DNA of 64,000 nt from Anoxybacteroides tepidamans (GCF_014201465.1 NZ_JACHEP010000001.1:476833-540832); one strand, 5' to 3'. Positions 35,969-44,987 are shown, numbered from the stretch's first letter. The notes: generated from the sequence alone by a model not told the origin. Numbers and translations are program-made.

Positions 35969-36494
35969 GATGCCACCCTCCCTTTGCTGCTTCTTCTTCC
36001 ATTTGCTGCTTGAGACGTTTTAACGCCCGATGCTGCGTTGTTTTTACTTTGCTTTCCGTCCAGCCTAGCGTTTCGGCCGTTTCCGCTACCGACAGCCCTT
36101 GAATAAACCGAAGCACGACGACGAGCCGCTGATCGATCGTACATCTTCCTAAACAGCGGTACATGAGCTGAATTTCTTCTTTTTGAACAGCGATCTCTTC
36201 CGGCAGAGGGTAGGGATCATGAAGCGGTTGCGACATCCAATCGAACGTTGTCATCATTTTTTCGCGCCAGCTTCTCTGTTTGCGAAAAAAATCAATCGCC
36301 ACATGCTTTGCAATTGATAACAGCCACGTTTTTTCGCTGCTTCGTCCTTCAAATCGCTCATATGAACGCAACACTTTCACATATACTTCTTGAACAAGAT
36401 CTTCCGCTTGCTCCCGATTCCGCACCATATAAAATAAAAATTGAAACAAATCTTGATGGTATTTTTCATACAGTTCATCAAAAACGGAATCCAT
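35946..36494 (-). CDS. sigX: ECF sigma factor SigX
   Basis: Directs genes for cell-envelope modification. The 182-aa product has the sigma-2 region (DLFQFLFYMVRNREQAEDLVQEV), EGRSSEKTWLLSIAKHVAIDFFR and the sigma-4 helix-turn-helix (IQGLSVAETAETLGWTESKVKTTQHRALKRLK). These segments are highly similar to B. subtilis SigX. The gene lies next to rsiX. GGGAGGGG precedes ATG 36494. Confidence 0.94.
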   Translation of the reverse strand: MDSVFDELYEKYHQDLFQFLFYMVRNREQAEDLVQEVYVKVLRSYERFEGRSSEKTWLLSIAKHVAIDFFRKQRSWREKMMTTFDWMSQPLHDPYPLPEEIAVQKEEIQLMYRCLGRCTIDQRLVVVLRFIQGLSVAETAETLGWTESKVKTTQHRALKRLKQQMEEEAAKGGWHHEKIPME

Positions 36495-36521
36495 CCATTC
36501 CCCTCCCGTTCTACAGCGTTA

Positions 36522-36548
36522 GTCGTGAAAAAAACCGCTTTTGTTACA
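36522..36548 (-). promoter_or_regulatory. SigX-type autoregulatory promoter of sigX-rsiX
   Basis: On the minus strand TGTAAC (36548-36543), a 17-base spacer and CGAC (36525-36522) match the ECF pattern of SigX promoters. It lies 28 bases before the sigX start. Confidence 0.75.
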
Positions 36549-36572
36549 ACATCATCTTAAAAATTGTATAAC

Positions 36573-36606
36573 AAAAAAGGAAGAATATGACGTGATATTC
36601 TTCCTT
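36573..36606 (-). terminator. Terminator of the cobalamin operon
   Basis: A perfect 12-bp stem (36577-36588 with 36595-36606) around GACGTG, followed by T6 on the minus strand. It separates the operon's last gene from sigX. Confidence 0.85.
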
Positions 36607-36651
36607 ATTATATATTCAACGTACGAAAAACTCTTAAGAACGGAGCGGTTA

Positions 36652-37221
36652 CTAATCTTCCTTCTCGCGAAACACAATGGCGCTTCGTTCGTATTCGACA
36701 TCGCGGACGCCTAAGCGGGCATTAATGACGCGGGCCACCGCAAAAAAGTAGTCGGAAAGGCGATTGACATATTGCAACACAATCTCGTTGATCGGCTCGG
36801 CTTTGCTAAGCGACACGATGCAGCGTTCCGCCCTTCTTGTGACCGTGCGGGCGACATGAATGGCGGCTGCTGCTTCCGATCCACCCGGCAAAATAAATTT
36901 TTCCAAAGGCGGCGCTTCTTTAATGTATTCATCGATCCGTTGTTCTAAAAACGCCACCATTTCCGCCGTCACTTTATACGGAAGCTTTTCGTTCACAATC
37001 GCTAAATCGCCGCCGCAATCAAACAATTCATGCTGAATTTTTTGCAGTTCGGCGTAAATGTCTTGAAATTGCTCCCCAGCAAGCAACGTCATCGCCTGCC
37101 CGACGAACGAATTGACTTCATCTAACGTCCCGTACGCTTCAACGCGCAAATGATCTTTATCGACGCGCCCGCCAATCAAGCTCGTTTTTCCTTTGTCTCC
37201 CGTTCTCGTATACAACCTCAT
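36652..37221 (-). CDS. PduO-type cob(I)alamin adenosyltransferase
   Basis: Transfers the adenosyl group of ATP to cob(I)alamin or cobinamide. The 189-aa product has the ATP-binding N-terminus YTRTGDKGKTSLIGGRV (residues 4-20), GTLDEVNSFVG and the C-terminal VARTVTRRAERC and NRLSDYFFAVAR segments typical of PduO enzymes (B. subtilis YvqK type). Last gene of the operon. A run of nine G forms the ribosome-binding site. Confidence 0.94.
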   Translation of the reverse strand: MRLYTRTGDKGKTSLIGGRVDKDHLRVEAYGTLDEVNSFVGQAMTLLAGEQFQDIYAELQKIQHELFDCGGDLAIVNEKLPYKVTAEMVAFLEQRIDEYIKEAPPLEKFILPGGSEAAAAIHVARTVTRRAERCIVSLSKAEPINEIVLQYVNRLSDYFFAVARVINARLGVRDVEYERSAIVFREKED

Positions 37222-37239
37222 GCTCGGTTCCCCCCCCCT

Positions 37240-37653
37240 TTATTTCATTCGTTCCGCCAGCCCGCACCATAGGCGGTCAACGCGGTCGCATCGTCTAGAT
37301 AATTGTTGGTAACACCATCCGGTCACATCGCGCCAATGCCGCTCTTCTTTGGCGATCGGTACAATCCCTTGCGTAATATCGCAGCCGATCCAAATAACGC
37401 ATCGTTCGTCCTTTTCTTGTTCCCACTCATGCCATGTTTGAAAAAACGACTCCCAATACACGCGATCCGGCAGGCGGCGAATAAGTGCTTCCAACCCTTC
37501 AAATACGACAATGCGCTCTTTCATTTCGTCCGGAAAAAACGCGTCTTGTTCATAGCCGTTGCACCAGCGATGCGAAGTCGCTTTATCTAGCTCGTAATAG
37601 CCGCGCACCCATTTCCGTTTCCCTTGAAAGGCACCTCCGACAACGAAATGCAT
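37240..37653 (-). CDS. Short CobU-like P-loop protein
   Basis: The 137-aa product begins MHFVVGGAFQGKRKW, a P-loop like that of CobU, and ends with a CobU-like C-terminal segment (GIVPIAKEERHWRDVTGW...CDRVDRLWCGL). It is shorter than the full CobU encoded 1.3 kb upstream and lacks the middle nucleotide-binding part. Similar proteins in bacilli are annotated as adenosylcobinamide kinases. ATG 37653 follows GGAAGGAGC; the gene overlaps cobC by 67 bases, unusually long. Whether it is a kinase, a guanylyltransferase or neither is open. Confidence 0.72.
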   Translation of the reverse strand: MHFVVGGAFQGKRKWVRGYYELDKATSHRWCNGYEQDAFFPDEMKERIVVFEGLEALIRRLPDRVYWESFFQTWHEWEQEKDERCVIWIGCDITQGIVPIAKEERHWRDVTGWCYQQLSRRCDRVDRLWCGLAERMK

Positions 37654-38240
37654 CGTTTTCGCTCCTTCCATCGCTCTATCGTCGACTGCAATGTAAACCC
37701 GCCACCAAACGGAACGAGCCATTCCCAAAACGGGCGTTCCAACGGCGCGTACTGCTCTAATAAATAGCGAATCGGACCTCCGTGCGTAATCACCAAAATG
37801 TGTGAAACAGCGTGTTGTTCAGCAAGCTTGATCGTCTGCGTGAGCGCCTGTTCGACCCGCTGCTGAAAATCGCGATAATGTTCCCCGTTTGGCGGAGCGA
37901 CAGAAAACGGTGATTCGAGCCACTCGCTGTACTCTTTTACTTCTTTCAACTCCGCAAACGTTTTTCCTTCCCAATCGCCAAAATTTATTTCACGCCACTC
38001 TCTCATTTCGTAAATCGGAATGGACATATTCCCGAATAACATGTCGCACGTTTGCCGGCATCGCAGCAAATCGCTTGTAACAATCAGATCGGGATAAGAC
38101 CCTAAACGAATGTCCGCTTCCCGAAGACGTTTCATTTCTTGTTCCGTCACCGGCACGTCTGTAAAACCGATATAGCGCTTTTCTTCATTTTCTTTCGTTA
38201 TTCCGTGACGAAGAAAGGTAAAAGCCAGATGATGAACCAT
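37587..38240 (-). CDS. cobC: Alpha-ribazole phosphatase-like histidine phosphatase
   Basis: Removes the 5'-phosphate from alpha-ribazole phosphate or adenosylcobalamin phosphate. The 217-aa product has the histidine-phosphatase motif FLRHGIT (catalytic His about residue 13), the second Arg in SDLLRCRQT, the Glu segment REINFGDWEG and ITHGGPIR. ATG 38240 follows GGAGG by seven bases. It overlaps cobS by 43 bases. The specific role is inferred from the operon. Confidence 0.86.
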   Translation of the reverse strand: MVHHLAFTFLRHGITKENEEKRYIGFTDVPVTEQEMKRLREADIRLGSYPDLIVTSDLLRCRQTCDMLFGNMSIPIYEMREWREINFGDWEGKTFAELKEVKEYSEWLESPFSVAPPNGEHYRDFQQRVEQALTQTIKLAEQHAVSHILVITHGGPIRYLLEQYAPLERPFWEWLVPFGGGFTLQSTIERWKERKRCISLSEVPFKGNGNGCAAITS

Positions 38241-38974
38241 AACCACGCCTCCGTCCCTTCTACAAATGCGCCAAGCATATCGCCGGTAATACCGCCAAAC
38301 TGCTTGTCATAAAACGACCGCGCCCAAAAAAAGCTAATAAGAGCGCCCATCGCTAATACAGTTGTTTCAACAGGATGAAAAAAGCTAAAGCCTGCAACCC
38401 CTACACATAAAATAACAACGATGAAATAGGCATCGCTTTTTGTGAGATGCTCGCGAAACGCCGCCGCCATTCCTGTCGGTTTGGCCAAACGTCCGTATAT
38501 AAGCAACAGCGACATCAACACGCGCGCAAGAAACGGGATAATGATGAACACAATCGGTGATACGTGCTTAACAATCGTTTCATACAAAAATAAAAACCGA
38601 AACGATAAAAGAAAAACAATTGATAACACCGCAAACGCCCCGACGCGCGAATCTTTCATAATTTCAAGCCTTCTTTCGGCATCGCGATACGAAAAAAACG
38701 CATCGCTCACATCCATCCACCCGTCCGCATGCAGCCCTCCGGACAAAAAAATGGACAAAAACAGAAGGGAAAGCGAAAGAAACAATGGCGACACCGGCGT
38801 CAATGACAAAAGCCAATACCAAACAGCCAGCACTCCCCCGATGAACAAGCCGACCATCGGAAACATTCGCACCGACCAGCGCGCCGTTTCCGGTTCCCAT
38901 GAAATTTCTTTACGCAGCGGAAAAACGGTTAAAAACTGCAACGCCAACAACAATCCATGCCTTATCGCTTTCAT
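38198..38974 (-). CDS. cobS: Adenosylcobinamide-GDP ribazoletransferase (cobalamin synthase)
   Basis: Integral membrane enzyme that joins adenosylcobinamide-GDP and alpha-ribazole. The 258-aa product has about six helices and the family motifs QFLTVFP (residues 13-19), SGGLHADGWMDVSDAFF with the acidic metal-binding residues, MKDSRVGAFA and FGGITGDMLGA. The first Met overlaps the cobU stop by four bases. Confidence 0.94.
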   Translation of the reverse strand: MKAIRHGLLLALQFLTVFPLRKEISWEPETARWSVRMFPMVGLFIGGVLAVWYWLLSLTPVSPLFLSLSLLFLSIFLSGGLHADGWMDVSDAFFSYRDAERRLEIMKDSRVGAFAVLSIVFLLSFRFLFLYETIVKHVSPIVFIIIPFLARVLMSLLLIYGRLAKPTGMAAAFREHLTKSDAYFIVVILCVGVAGFSFFHPVETTVLAMGALISFFWARSFYDKQFGGITGDMLGAFVEGTEAWLWFIIWLLPFFVTE

Positions 38975-39528
38975 GGCAAGCTTCCTCCCTTTTTCACGAT
39001 CGGAATGCCGTGCTGCACAAGAATCGCGTGCGAAGCGAGGTGGACGATGTGCTGATGCAGCCAGCCGAGCATTTTCATAAAATGATACGTCCCGATGTCT
39101 TGCGGAACTCCGCCGGAAAATAACTCGTTTGACACAATCACAAGCGCGTTGCTGGAAGATTCAAGCTGCGCGATCGTTGTCAATATTCGCTTCGCCTTTT
39201 GCCGACAGCGTTCTTCTTTCTCCCATCCTTCCTCATGAAACAATTCGTTCGCAAGCCAGTTCGTCAAACAGTCGAGCAAGACGACGTCGTTCTGAAAATG
39301 CGGAAGAAGTTCGTGCACATGCAGCGGCTGTTCCCACGTCACCCATCGTATCGGTTGCATGCTTCGCTCTCGTTGATGGCGGGCAACGCGCTCTTTCATT
39401 TCCTCATCCGTTACTTTTGCCGTCGCAATGTAATGAACGATCCCTCGACAAGAAGCGAGCGCTGCCACGCACCGTTCCGCCATTTTGCTTTTTCCGCTGC
39501 GCACGCCGCCGCTAATGAACACAATCAT
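38971..39528 (-). CDS. cobU: Adenosylcobinamide kinase / adenosylcobinamide-phosphate guanylyltransferase
   Basis: Phosphorylates and then GMP-activates adenosylcobinamide. The 185-aa product has the P-loop SGGVRSGKS (residues 5-13), ATAKVTDEEMKERVARHQRER, with the His expected to carry GMP, VLLDCLTNW and VSNELFSGG. ATG 39528 is chosen because AAGGTG lies six bases before it. It overlaps the cobD stop by four bases. Confidence 0.92.
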   Translation of the reverse strand: MIVFISGGVRSGKSKMAERCVAALASCRGIVHYIATAKVTDEEMKERVARHQRERSMQPIRWVTWEQPLHVHELLPHFQNDVVLLDCLTNWLANELFHEEGWEKEERCRQKAKRILTTIAQLESSSNALVIVSNELFSGGVPQDIGTYHFMKMLGWLHQHIVHLASHAILVQHGIPIVKKGGSLP

Positions 39529-40595
39529 GACAGCCACCTTGTTAAAAACGATAATAATTGGTCGTTTTCGCCTTTTGTTTTGACGGCTAATCGCAAATAA
39601 TGTCCGTCCAAGCCGCGGAAATTTTTCGTATGGCGCGGGATCAAGCCTTCGCGCAACAAATCGTACAGCAATTTTTCTGCCGATTGGTGTGGCGCTCGCA
39701 ACAAATAAAAATTCACGACCGACGGCGATACGTAATAGCCTGCTTTTTGCAACACTGCCGTGATTCTCTTTCGCTCATGGTCGATCATCCATCTCGCATG
39801 CACCACAAATTCGTTCATCGGCAAGAAATGCAGCGCCAACTTTTGCGCCACTTGACCGACGCTCCATGGCGGTTGAAAAGCTTTGAGCTTCTGAACGACC
39901 GCTTCGTTCGCCGCAATGTATCCGATGCGCACACCAGCTAAATGATACATTTTCGTAAGCGAACGGATTACAATCAGACGCGAAAACGAAGAAATCCATT
40001 CCAGCGCCGTATATGCGCCATTCCAAAAATGATAAAACGCTTCATCGATCACAACGAACGTTCCAGCTTGCTCCGCTGCTTCGAGAAGCGAATACAGCTG
40101 TTCTTTTTTCATCACGGTTCCCGTCGGATTATTCGGATGGCATAAAAACAACACATCGACTTGTTCGACCAATTCGAGCAACTGCTGTTGATCATACGCC
40201 CAGTCTCTTTGTTCATCAGAAACGATGGAAACAATCGTACAACGATTTGCCTCACATGCCCGGCGATATTCGGAAAACGTCGGCTCGAAAATGCCGACAC
40301 GTTTCCCGGAAAATAATCGGGCAAGAAGATCAATGCATTGCGAAGCGCCGCTTCCGATGAGCAGCTGCTCACTTGAAAGTCGCTCCGTACGAGAAAGATA
40401 GTTTATTAGCTCCGAAGCATCAGGGTCCGGGTATTCCGTTGCCCAACGGCAAAAGTCCGCTTGCGTCGGCCATAGCGAAAGCGGCAACGAATACGGATTC
40501 GTATTAACACTAAAATCGATCCACACATCTGGAAACGGAAGATCGAGACTTTTATATAGCTTGTACGGATTCGCTCCATGTGATGGCCAATTCAA
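39525..40595 (-). CDS. cobD: L-threonine-O-3-phosphate decarboxylase
   Basis: A PLP enzyme that makes (R)-1-amino-2-propanol phosphate, the linker of the nucleotide loop. The 356-aa product has the class II aminotransferase features HPNNPTGT, VIDEAFYHF and the PLP lysine in RSLTKMYHLAGVRIGY (near residue 218). HGANPYKLYKSL is typical of the decarboxylase group. The start overlaps cbiB by 44 bases. I follow the Salmonella name; other organisms call it cobC. Confidence 0.93.
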   Translation of the reverse strand: MNWPSHGANPYKLYKSLDLPFPDVWIDFSVNTNPYSLPLSLWPTQADFCRWATEYPDPDASELINYLSRTERLSSEQLLIGSGASQCIDLLARLFSGKRVGIFEPTFSEYRRACEANRCTIVSIVSDEQRDWAYDQQQLLELVEQVDVLFLCHPNNPTGTVMKKEQLYSLLEAAEQAGTFVVIDEAFYHFWNGAYTALEWISSFSRLIVIRSLTKMYHLAGVRIGYIAANEAVVQKLKAFQPPWSVGQVAQKLALHFLPMNEFVVHARWMIDHERKRITAVLQKAGYYVSPSVVNFYLLRAPHQSAEKLLYDLLREGLIPRHTKNFRGLDGHYLRLAVKTKGENDQLLSFLTRWLS

Positions 40596-41523
40596 CGATC
40601 ACCCCTCCAATCGAAAGCAATAAAATAAACACGATAACGGTGCGAATCATGACATGAACGGATTTGCGAATATGCTGTTTTTGTAGTTCGCAAACGGCAT
40701 CGCCGATTTTCGGACGATGAGAGACGACTCCTTGATATGTATTCATTCCCCCGAGCTGCACTCCTAAAATTGCTGCCATTGCCGCTTCTCCCCAGCCGCT
40801 ATTTGGGCTCGGATGTTTGCGGGCATCGCGCAACAGAAGCCGAGCCGATCGGCGAATGGAGCGGCTGTTGACAATGACCATCACCCATGCAGTCAAGCGC
40901 GCCGGCACATAATTAAATACATCATCCAAGCGCGCCGATGCCCAGCCAAACTCGCGATACATTTCATTTTTATATCCAAGCATGGAATCACACGTATTAA
41001 CGGCTCGATACACAAGCGCAAGTGCGCCTCCGCCGATCAGCGCGTAAAAAAGTGGAGCGGTAATCCCGTCGCTCGTATTTTCCGCGACCGTTTCGACACA
41101 GGCGCGAACGATTTCCGGTTCATCAAGCGCTTCCGTGTCCCGGCCGACAATCATGCTAAGCTCTTGCCGCGCTTTCCTCAGATCACCTTGCTCAAGTGGA
41201 ATAAGCACGTTCCATGCTGCTTCCTGTAAACTTTTTGCCGCAATCGTCGTAAAAATCAAAACGGCTTCAACAGCAATGCCTAATGCAGTAGAAAGGCGGT
41301 AACTTTCGTATATAAGCGCATACCCAATCACATAGACGATGCTGATGACGATCATCAAAGTGATGATTCCTTTCATCCGCCGATAGCGCCCTTTGTTCAA
41401 TCGGCGATCGAGCCATGCAATCAATCGCCCCATTCCGCGCACCGGATGCGGCAGCCAGCGCGGATCGCCGATCAAAAAGTCGATGATTATTGCTAAAACG
41501 ATTGCTAACAAGTGATTCAACAT
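40552..41523 (-). CDS. cbiB: Adenosylcobinamide-phosphate synthase
   Basis: Membrane enzyme that attaches aminopropanol phosphate to adenosylcobyric acid. The 323-aa product has five or so helices and the family motifs IDFLIGDPRWLPHPVRGMGR (residues 15-34), ENTSDGITAPLFYA, YKNEMYREFGWASARLDDVFNYVPARL and KHPSPNSGWGEAAMA. It overlaps btuD-cbiZ by seven bases. Confidence 0.95.
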   Translation of the reverse strand: MLNHLLAIVLAIIIDFLIGDPRWLPHPVRGMGRLIAWLDRRLNKGRYRRMKGIITLMIVISIVYVIGYALIYESYRLSTALGIAVEAVLIFTTIAAKSLQEAAWNVLIPLEQGDLRKARQELSMIVGRDTEALDEPEIVRACVETVAENTSDGITAPLFYALIGGGALALVYRAVNTCDSMLGYKNEMYREFGWASARLDDVFNYVPARLTAWVMVIVNSRSIRRSARLLLRDARKHPSPNSGWGEAAMAAILGVQLGGMNTYQGVVSHRPKIGDAVCELQKQHIRKSVHVMIRTVIVFILLLSIGGVIVELAITWSESVQAI

Positions 41524-42998
41524 TCAACATCGCCTCTTCGCTTTCGATACTTTCGCAACGCTTCTACAGTCGCTTTATACACGGAACGGCCAATCGCTTT
41601 TCCGAGCGGCGTTGCGGTCCCCGCGTAGTCGAACACCGCTCCTTGTTGTGAAGCGGCAATCGCCACGCAATCGGTCGACGTGCCGGTCGCGATCGTGTTC
41701 GTGTTTGGATCGAGAACGTGTTCATCATACAGCGCTTTCGCTTTTGCTTCAGTTGCCGTCATCATCGCTTGGACGAATGCGGCATCTGTTAACTGTCCAT
41801 CAATCAATATGATGATGTTAATCGTTCCGATCGTTTGCGCCACACTCTCATGTTCCCATGCTTTTGCCGCATCGACGGCATTGCCTACTCCGGCTGTGAC
41901 GACCGTATATAGCGCCACATCGGCTTCCTTTCGATATACGTAAGCGGCATCTTCTAAACATACAGCGGTCATCATGCCGACCGTCCGATGCACATTAAAC
42001 GAGCGTGCCTTTAAATATTGCTTCATTTCTTCTTCGGCGTCATCGCAACAATAATCGTTTGGCACATGCCGATTGACAAAATGGGTCGCCCATTGAAACC
42101 CGGCACCGACAACAGCGGATGATAAAGTTTTAAACGGTTTGGATGCCGCTACCACGATTTGCTCCTGACTTTTTGTCACCTTGAGCGAATCGAGAACATC
42201 GCGCTCCTTTTTTATTGGTTCGATTTTTGGCAAAAACGTAACAAGCGGCGTTGGCACAACCGGATGCGCTTGACGCCGGACAGCGGCATCGAACACATGC
42301 TTTAACGCCGATTCTTCAATGATGTCGCTCGGTTCGCCGATGCATACCACTCTCCCCTCATGAAGCAAAAGAAGGCGATCACAATATAAGCTCGCTAAAT
42401 TGATGTCATGAAAAATCGCCACAACGGTTAGCCTCTTTTCATTTGTCCATTGTTTTAGCTGGTCAAGCAAGTTCATTTGCTGGGCCATATCCATATGGTT
42501 CGTTGGCTCATCTAACAGCAACAAGCTCGGCTGTTGCGCAAGCGCCCGCGCTAAATAGACACGCTGGCGCTCTCCCCCGCTTAAACGGTCGATTCCTTGT
42601 TGTTGCTTCGCATGCAAGCCGACTCGTTCGACCGCTTCGATGACCGCTCGTTCGTCATCATCCGTCCATTTTGGAAACAATCCCCGCTGGTGTGCATAGC
42701 GCCCAAGTTCAACCGTTTCTTTTACCGTATAGCCAAACGACGTTTCTACATTTTGCGGCAACACTGCCACAAGCTGCGCCAACTCTTTTTGTGAAAACGA
42801 AACAAGCGGCGTCCCGTTGAGCGTGATCATTCCTTTTTGCATCGCCAGCTCTTTGCTTAACAGTTTTAACAACGTCGTTTTGCCGCTGCCGTTCGGTCCT
42901 AAAATGCCAAAAAATTCTCCTTTTTCCACCGTAAATGTTACATCGTGCAGCACCGTTTTTTCATCATACCGATACGACAGATCATGGACTTCTAACAT
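41517..42998 (-). CDS. Fused corrinoid ABC ATPase (BtuD) and CbiZ amidohydrolase
   Basis: The N-terminal 250 residues are an ABC ATPase: Walker A GPNGSGKTT, Q-loop LPQN, signature LSGGERQR, Walker B LLLLDEPTNH and His in FHDINLA. The C-terminal 220 residues are a CbiZ domain (SSAVVGAGFQWATHFVNRHVPNDY..., MMTAVCLEDAA, TGTSTDCVAIA), which removes the nucleotide loop from pseudocobalamins so that they can be rebuilt. The same fusion occurs in B. subtilis YvrA. Start: ATG 42998, or GTG 43007 with a GTGA overlap with btuC; both are possible. Confidence 0.93.
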   Translation of the reverse strand: MLEVHDLSYRYDEKTVLHDVTFTVEKGEFFGILGPNGSGKTTLLKLLSKELAMQKGMITLNGTPLVSFSQKELAQLVAVLPQNVETSFGYTVKETVELGRYAHQRGLFPKWTDDDERAVIEAVERVGLHAKQQQGIDRLSGGERQRVYLARALAQQPSLLLLDEPTNHMDMAQQMNLLDQLKQWTNEKRLTVVAIFHDINLASLYCDRLLLLHEGRVVCIGEPSDIIEESALKHVFDAAVRRQAHPVVPTPLVTFLPKIEPIKKERDVLDSLKVTKSQEQIVVAASKPFKTLSSAVVGAGFQWATHFVNRHVPNDYCCDDAEEEMKQYLKARSFNVHRTVGMMTAVCLEDAAYVYRKEADVALYTVVTAGVGNAVDAAKAWEHESVAQTIGTINIIILIDGQLTDAAFVQAMMTATEAKAKALYDEHVLDPNTNTIATGTSTDCVAIAASQQGAVFDYAGTATPLGKAIGRSVYKATVEALRKYRKRRGDVEC

Positions 42999-43003
42999 CG
43001 TTC

Positions 43004-44056
43004 TCACGTCTTTCTTTTCGTTCTTTTTAAAAATAAATACGCAAACAGCGGTGCGCCGATCAATGACGTAATCACTCCAATCGGCAACTCCCTTGGCGAG
43101 ATGATCGTCCGTGCCGCCAAGTCAGCGAGCACTAAAAACGCACCGCCATACAAAAGCGACAGCGGCAAAAGCAGGCGATGGTTCGGCCCGATGACAAGCC
43201 GAATCATATGCGGAACGACTAAGCCGACAAAGCCGATCGCACCGGAAACAGCGACGGCCGCGCCAGTCAATAGCGAAGCGCCGGTTAAAATGATCAGCTT
43301 TCGCTTCGCAACATCGACGCCAATATGTGCCGCTATCGCTTCGCCAAACGCAAAGGCATTGAGTTCGCGGCTATTCATTAACAGCAACAAGCCGCCAACG
43401 GCAAAAAACGGAGCGATCATGAGCGTATAATTCCAGCCGCGCATCGCCACGCTTCCCATGAGCCAGCCGATTATTTGCCGCAACTCTTCGCCCGTCAAGG
43501 CGATCATAAGGGAAATGAGCGCACTAAAAAATGCACTAAAAATAATGCCGGTTAAAATAATCGTTTCGACTGACAGACGGCGGTCAACCGCTCTCGCAAA
43601 AAAAAGAACGAGAAAAAGAGTGATCAGTCCAAAAGCGATGCTGACAAGCGGCAATGTAAACGTGCCGATCCACGGCAGTTGCCAATGGAAAAAAAGAACG
43701 ATGACCGCTCCGACAGAAGCGCCGGATGATACGCCGAGCGTATACGGATCGGCAAGGGGGTTTTTTAACAGCCCTTGAAACGCCGCTCCGGCAAGCGAAA
43801 GCGAGGCGCCAACGAAAAACGCTAAAACGACGCGCGGCAGGCGAATCGCCATCACGATTTGCACGAGATTATCAGGAATCGGATGCGGGGCGGAAACCCC
43901 AAACCATTGCGATAAAAAAATATCGATAATAGTAGAAAAGGGAATCGATAGAGAGCCTATCGATATCCCTAATAGCATACATATCGCCACCGATGCGCCC
44001 GTAACAGCATAAATGATGGCATTATTGAAAGACTTCTGGATAAATGACTTTAGCAA
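43004..44056 (-). CDS. btuC: Corrinoid ABC transporter permease (BtuC)
   Basis: FecCD-family permease for vitamin B12 uptake. The 350-aa product has about ten helices and the family motifs RLPRVVLAFFVGASLSLAGAAFQGLLKNPLADPYTLGVSSGA and GFVGLVVPHMIRLVIGPNHR, the latter containing the ATPase-contacting region. It overlaps btuF by 35 bases and btuD-cbiZ by zero to four, depending on the start. Confidence 0.93.
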   Translation of the reverse strand: MLKSFIQKSFNNAIIYAVTGASVAICMLLGISIGSLSIPFSTIIDIFLSQWFGVSAPHPIPDNLVQIVMAIRLPRVVLAFFVGASLSLAGAAFQGLLKNPLADPYTLGVSSGASVGAVIVLFFHWQLPWIGTFTLPLVSIAFGLITLFLVLFFARAVDRRLSVETIILTGIIFSAFFSALISLMIALTGEELRQIIGWLMGSVAMRGWNYTLMIAPFFAVGGLLLLMNSRELNAFAFGEAIAAHIGVDVAKRKLIILTGASLLTGAAVAVSGAIGFVGLVVPHMIRLVIGPNHRLLLPLSLLYGGAFLVLADLAARTIISPRELPIGVITSLIGAPLFAYLFLKRTKRKT

Positions 44057-44987
44057 GTTCCTCTACCCCTTCAACAAGGCGCGGGCCTGGACGTGACACT
44101 AAATCAGAATTCACATCATACACTCGTTTATTTTTGATGGCCGGAACGTCTTTCCAAGCAGGGCGAGCGAGCACTTGGTTTACGGCATCTTTCACATAAT
44201 AGCCGTATGTCGTAATAATAACATCTGGATTTAATGCGACCGCTTTTTCTTCCGTAAACATCGGCCATCCTTCTTGATCTCCGGCTACGTTTTTCGCGGA
44301 AATCGCTTGTAACATATCGTCAATAAACGTGCCTTTTCCTGCCGTATAAATTTCCGGCGCTGGAGATACTTCGACCCATACTTTGACCGGATTTTTCACG
44401 TTTTTCGCTTTTTCTTTAATCTCTTCCAATTTTGTTTTCATATTTTCAACGATTTCATTCGCTTTTTCTGTCGTTCCAGTCGCTTTTCCGATCAGTTCAA
44501 TAGAGCGATAAACATCATCAAACGATTTCGCATCGTTCACGACAAGCACCGTAATGCCCGCATCTTTTAGTTGCTGCAAGCCGTCTTTGGAGTTATGGGC
44601 GCCTGATGCATGAGCCAGCACCAAATCCGGCTTGAGTGAAATAATTTTTTCGACGTTAAATTCCATGCCGCCGATTTTTTCTTTATTTTTTACGTCTTCT
44701 GGATAGTTGTCAAAATCGCTTACTCCGACGATTTTGCCGCCTAATCCTAGCGCATAGGCGATTTCCGTATTGCTTGGAATGAGCGATACGATTTTTTTCG
44801 GTTCGGCTTTGATCGTTACATCCTCGCCTAATCCGTCTTTGACCGTCACTGGAAAGGCAGCTTTTGTCTCTTGTTTCGCGTTGGATTCATTGGCTTGTTT
44901 GCTTGTTTCGTTGCTACCACATGCGGCGATCAAGCCAAGCATCAACACAAAAACAAGCAACAACGCGTAATGCTTCAGCTGTTTCAT
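44022..44987 (-). CDS. btuF: Corrinoid-binding lipoprotein (BtuF)
   Basis: Extracellular substrate-binding component of the B12 transporter. The 321-aa product has a signal peptide with lipobox LIAAC (Cys 23), a short Ser/Asn/Lys linker and a two-lobed helical-backbone binding domain (PKKIVSLIPSNTEIAYALGLGGKIVGVSDF, KPDLVLAHA). ATG 44987 is chosen for AGGAGGAGAAAGC; upstream in-frame codons overlap the riboswitch terminator. First gene of the ten-gene operon. Confidence 0.93.
   Translation of the reverse strand: MKQLKHYALLLVFVLMLGLIAACGSNETSKQANESNAKQETKAAFPVTVKDGLGEDVTIKAEPKKIVSLIPSNTEIAYALGLGGKIVGVSDFDNYPEDVKNKEKIGGMEFNVEKIISLKPDLVLAHASGAHNSKDGLQQLKDAGITVLVVNDAKSFDDVYRSIELIGKATGTTEKANEIVENMKTKLEEIKEKAKNVKNPVKVWVEVSPAPEIYTAGKGTFIDDMLQAISAKNVAGDQEGWPMFTEEKAVALNPDVIITTYGYYVKDAVNQVLARPAWKDVPAIKNKRVYDVNSDLVSRPGPRLVEGVEELAKVIYPEVFQ

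Noticed and set aside
38442-39080. Plus-strand 212-residue frame across cobS and cobU
   Set aside because: Antisense to two well-supported genes with catalytic motifs; composition is that of a complementary-strand shadow.
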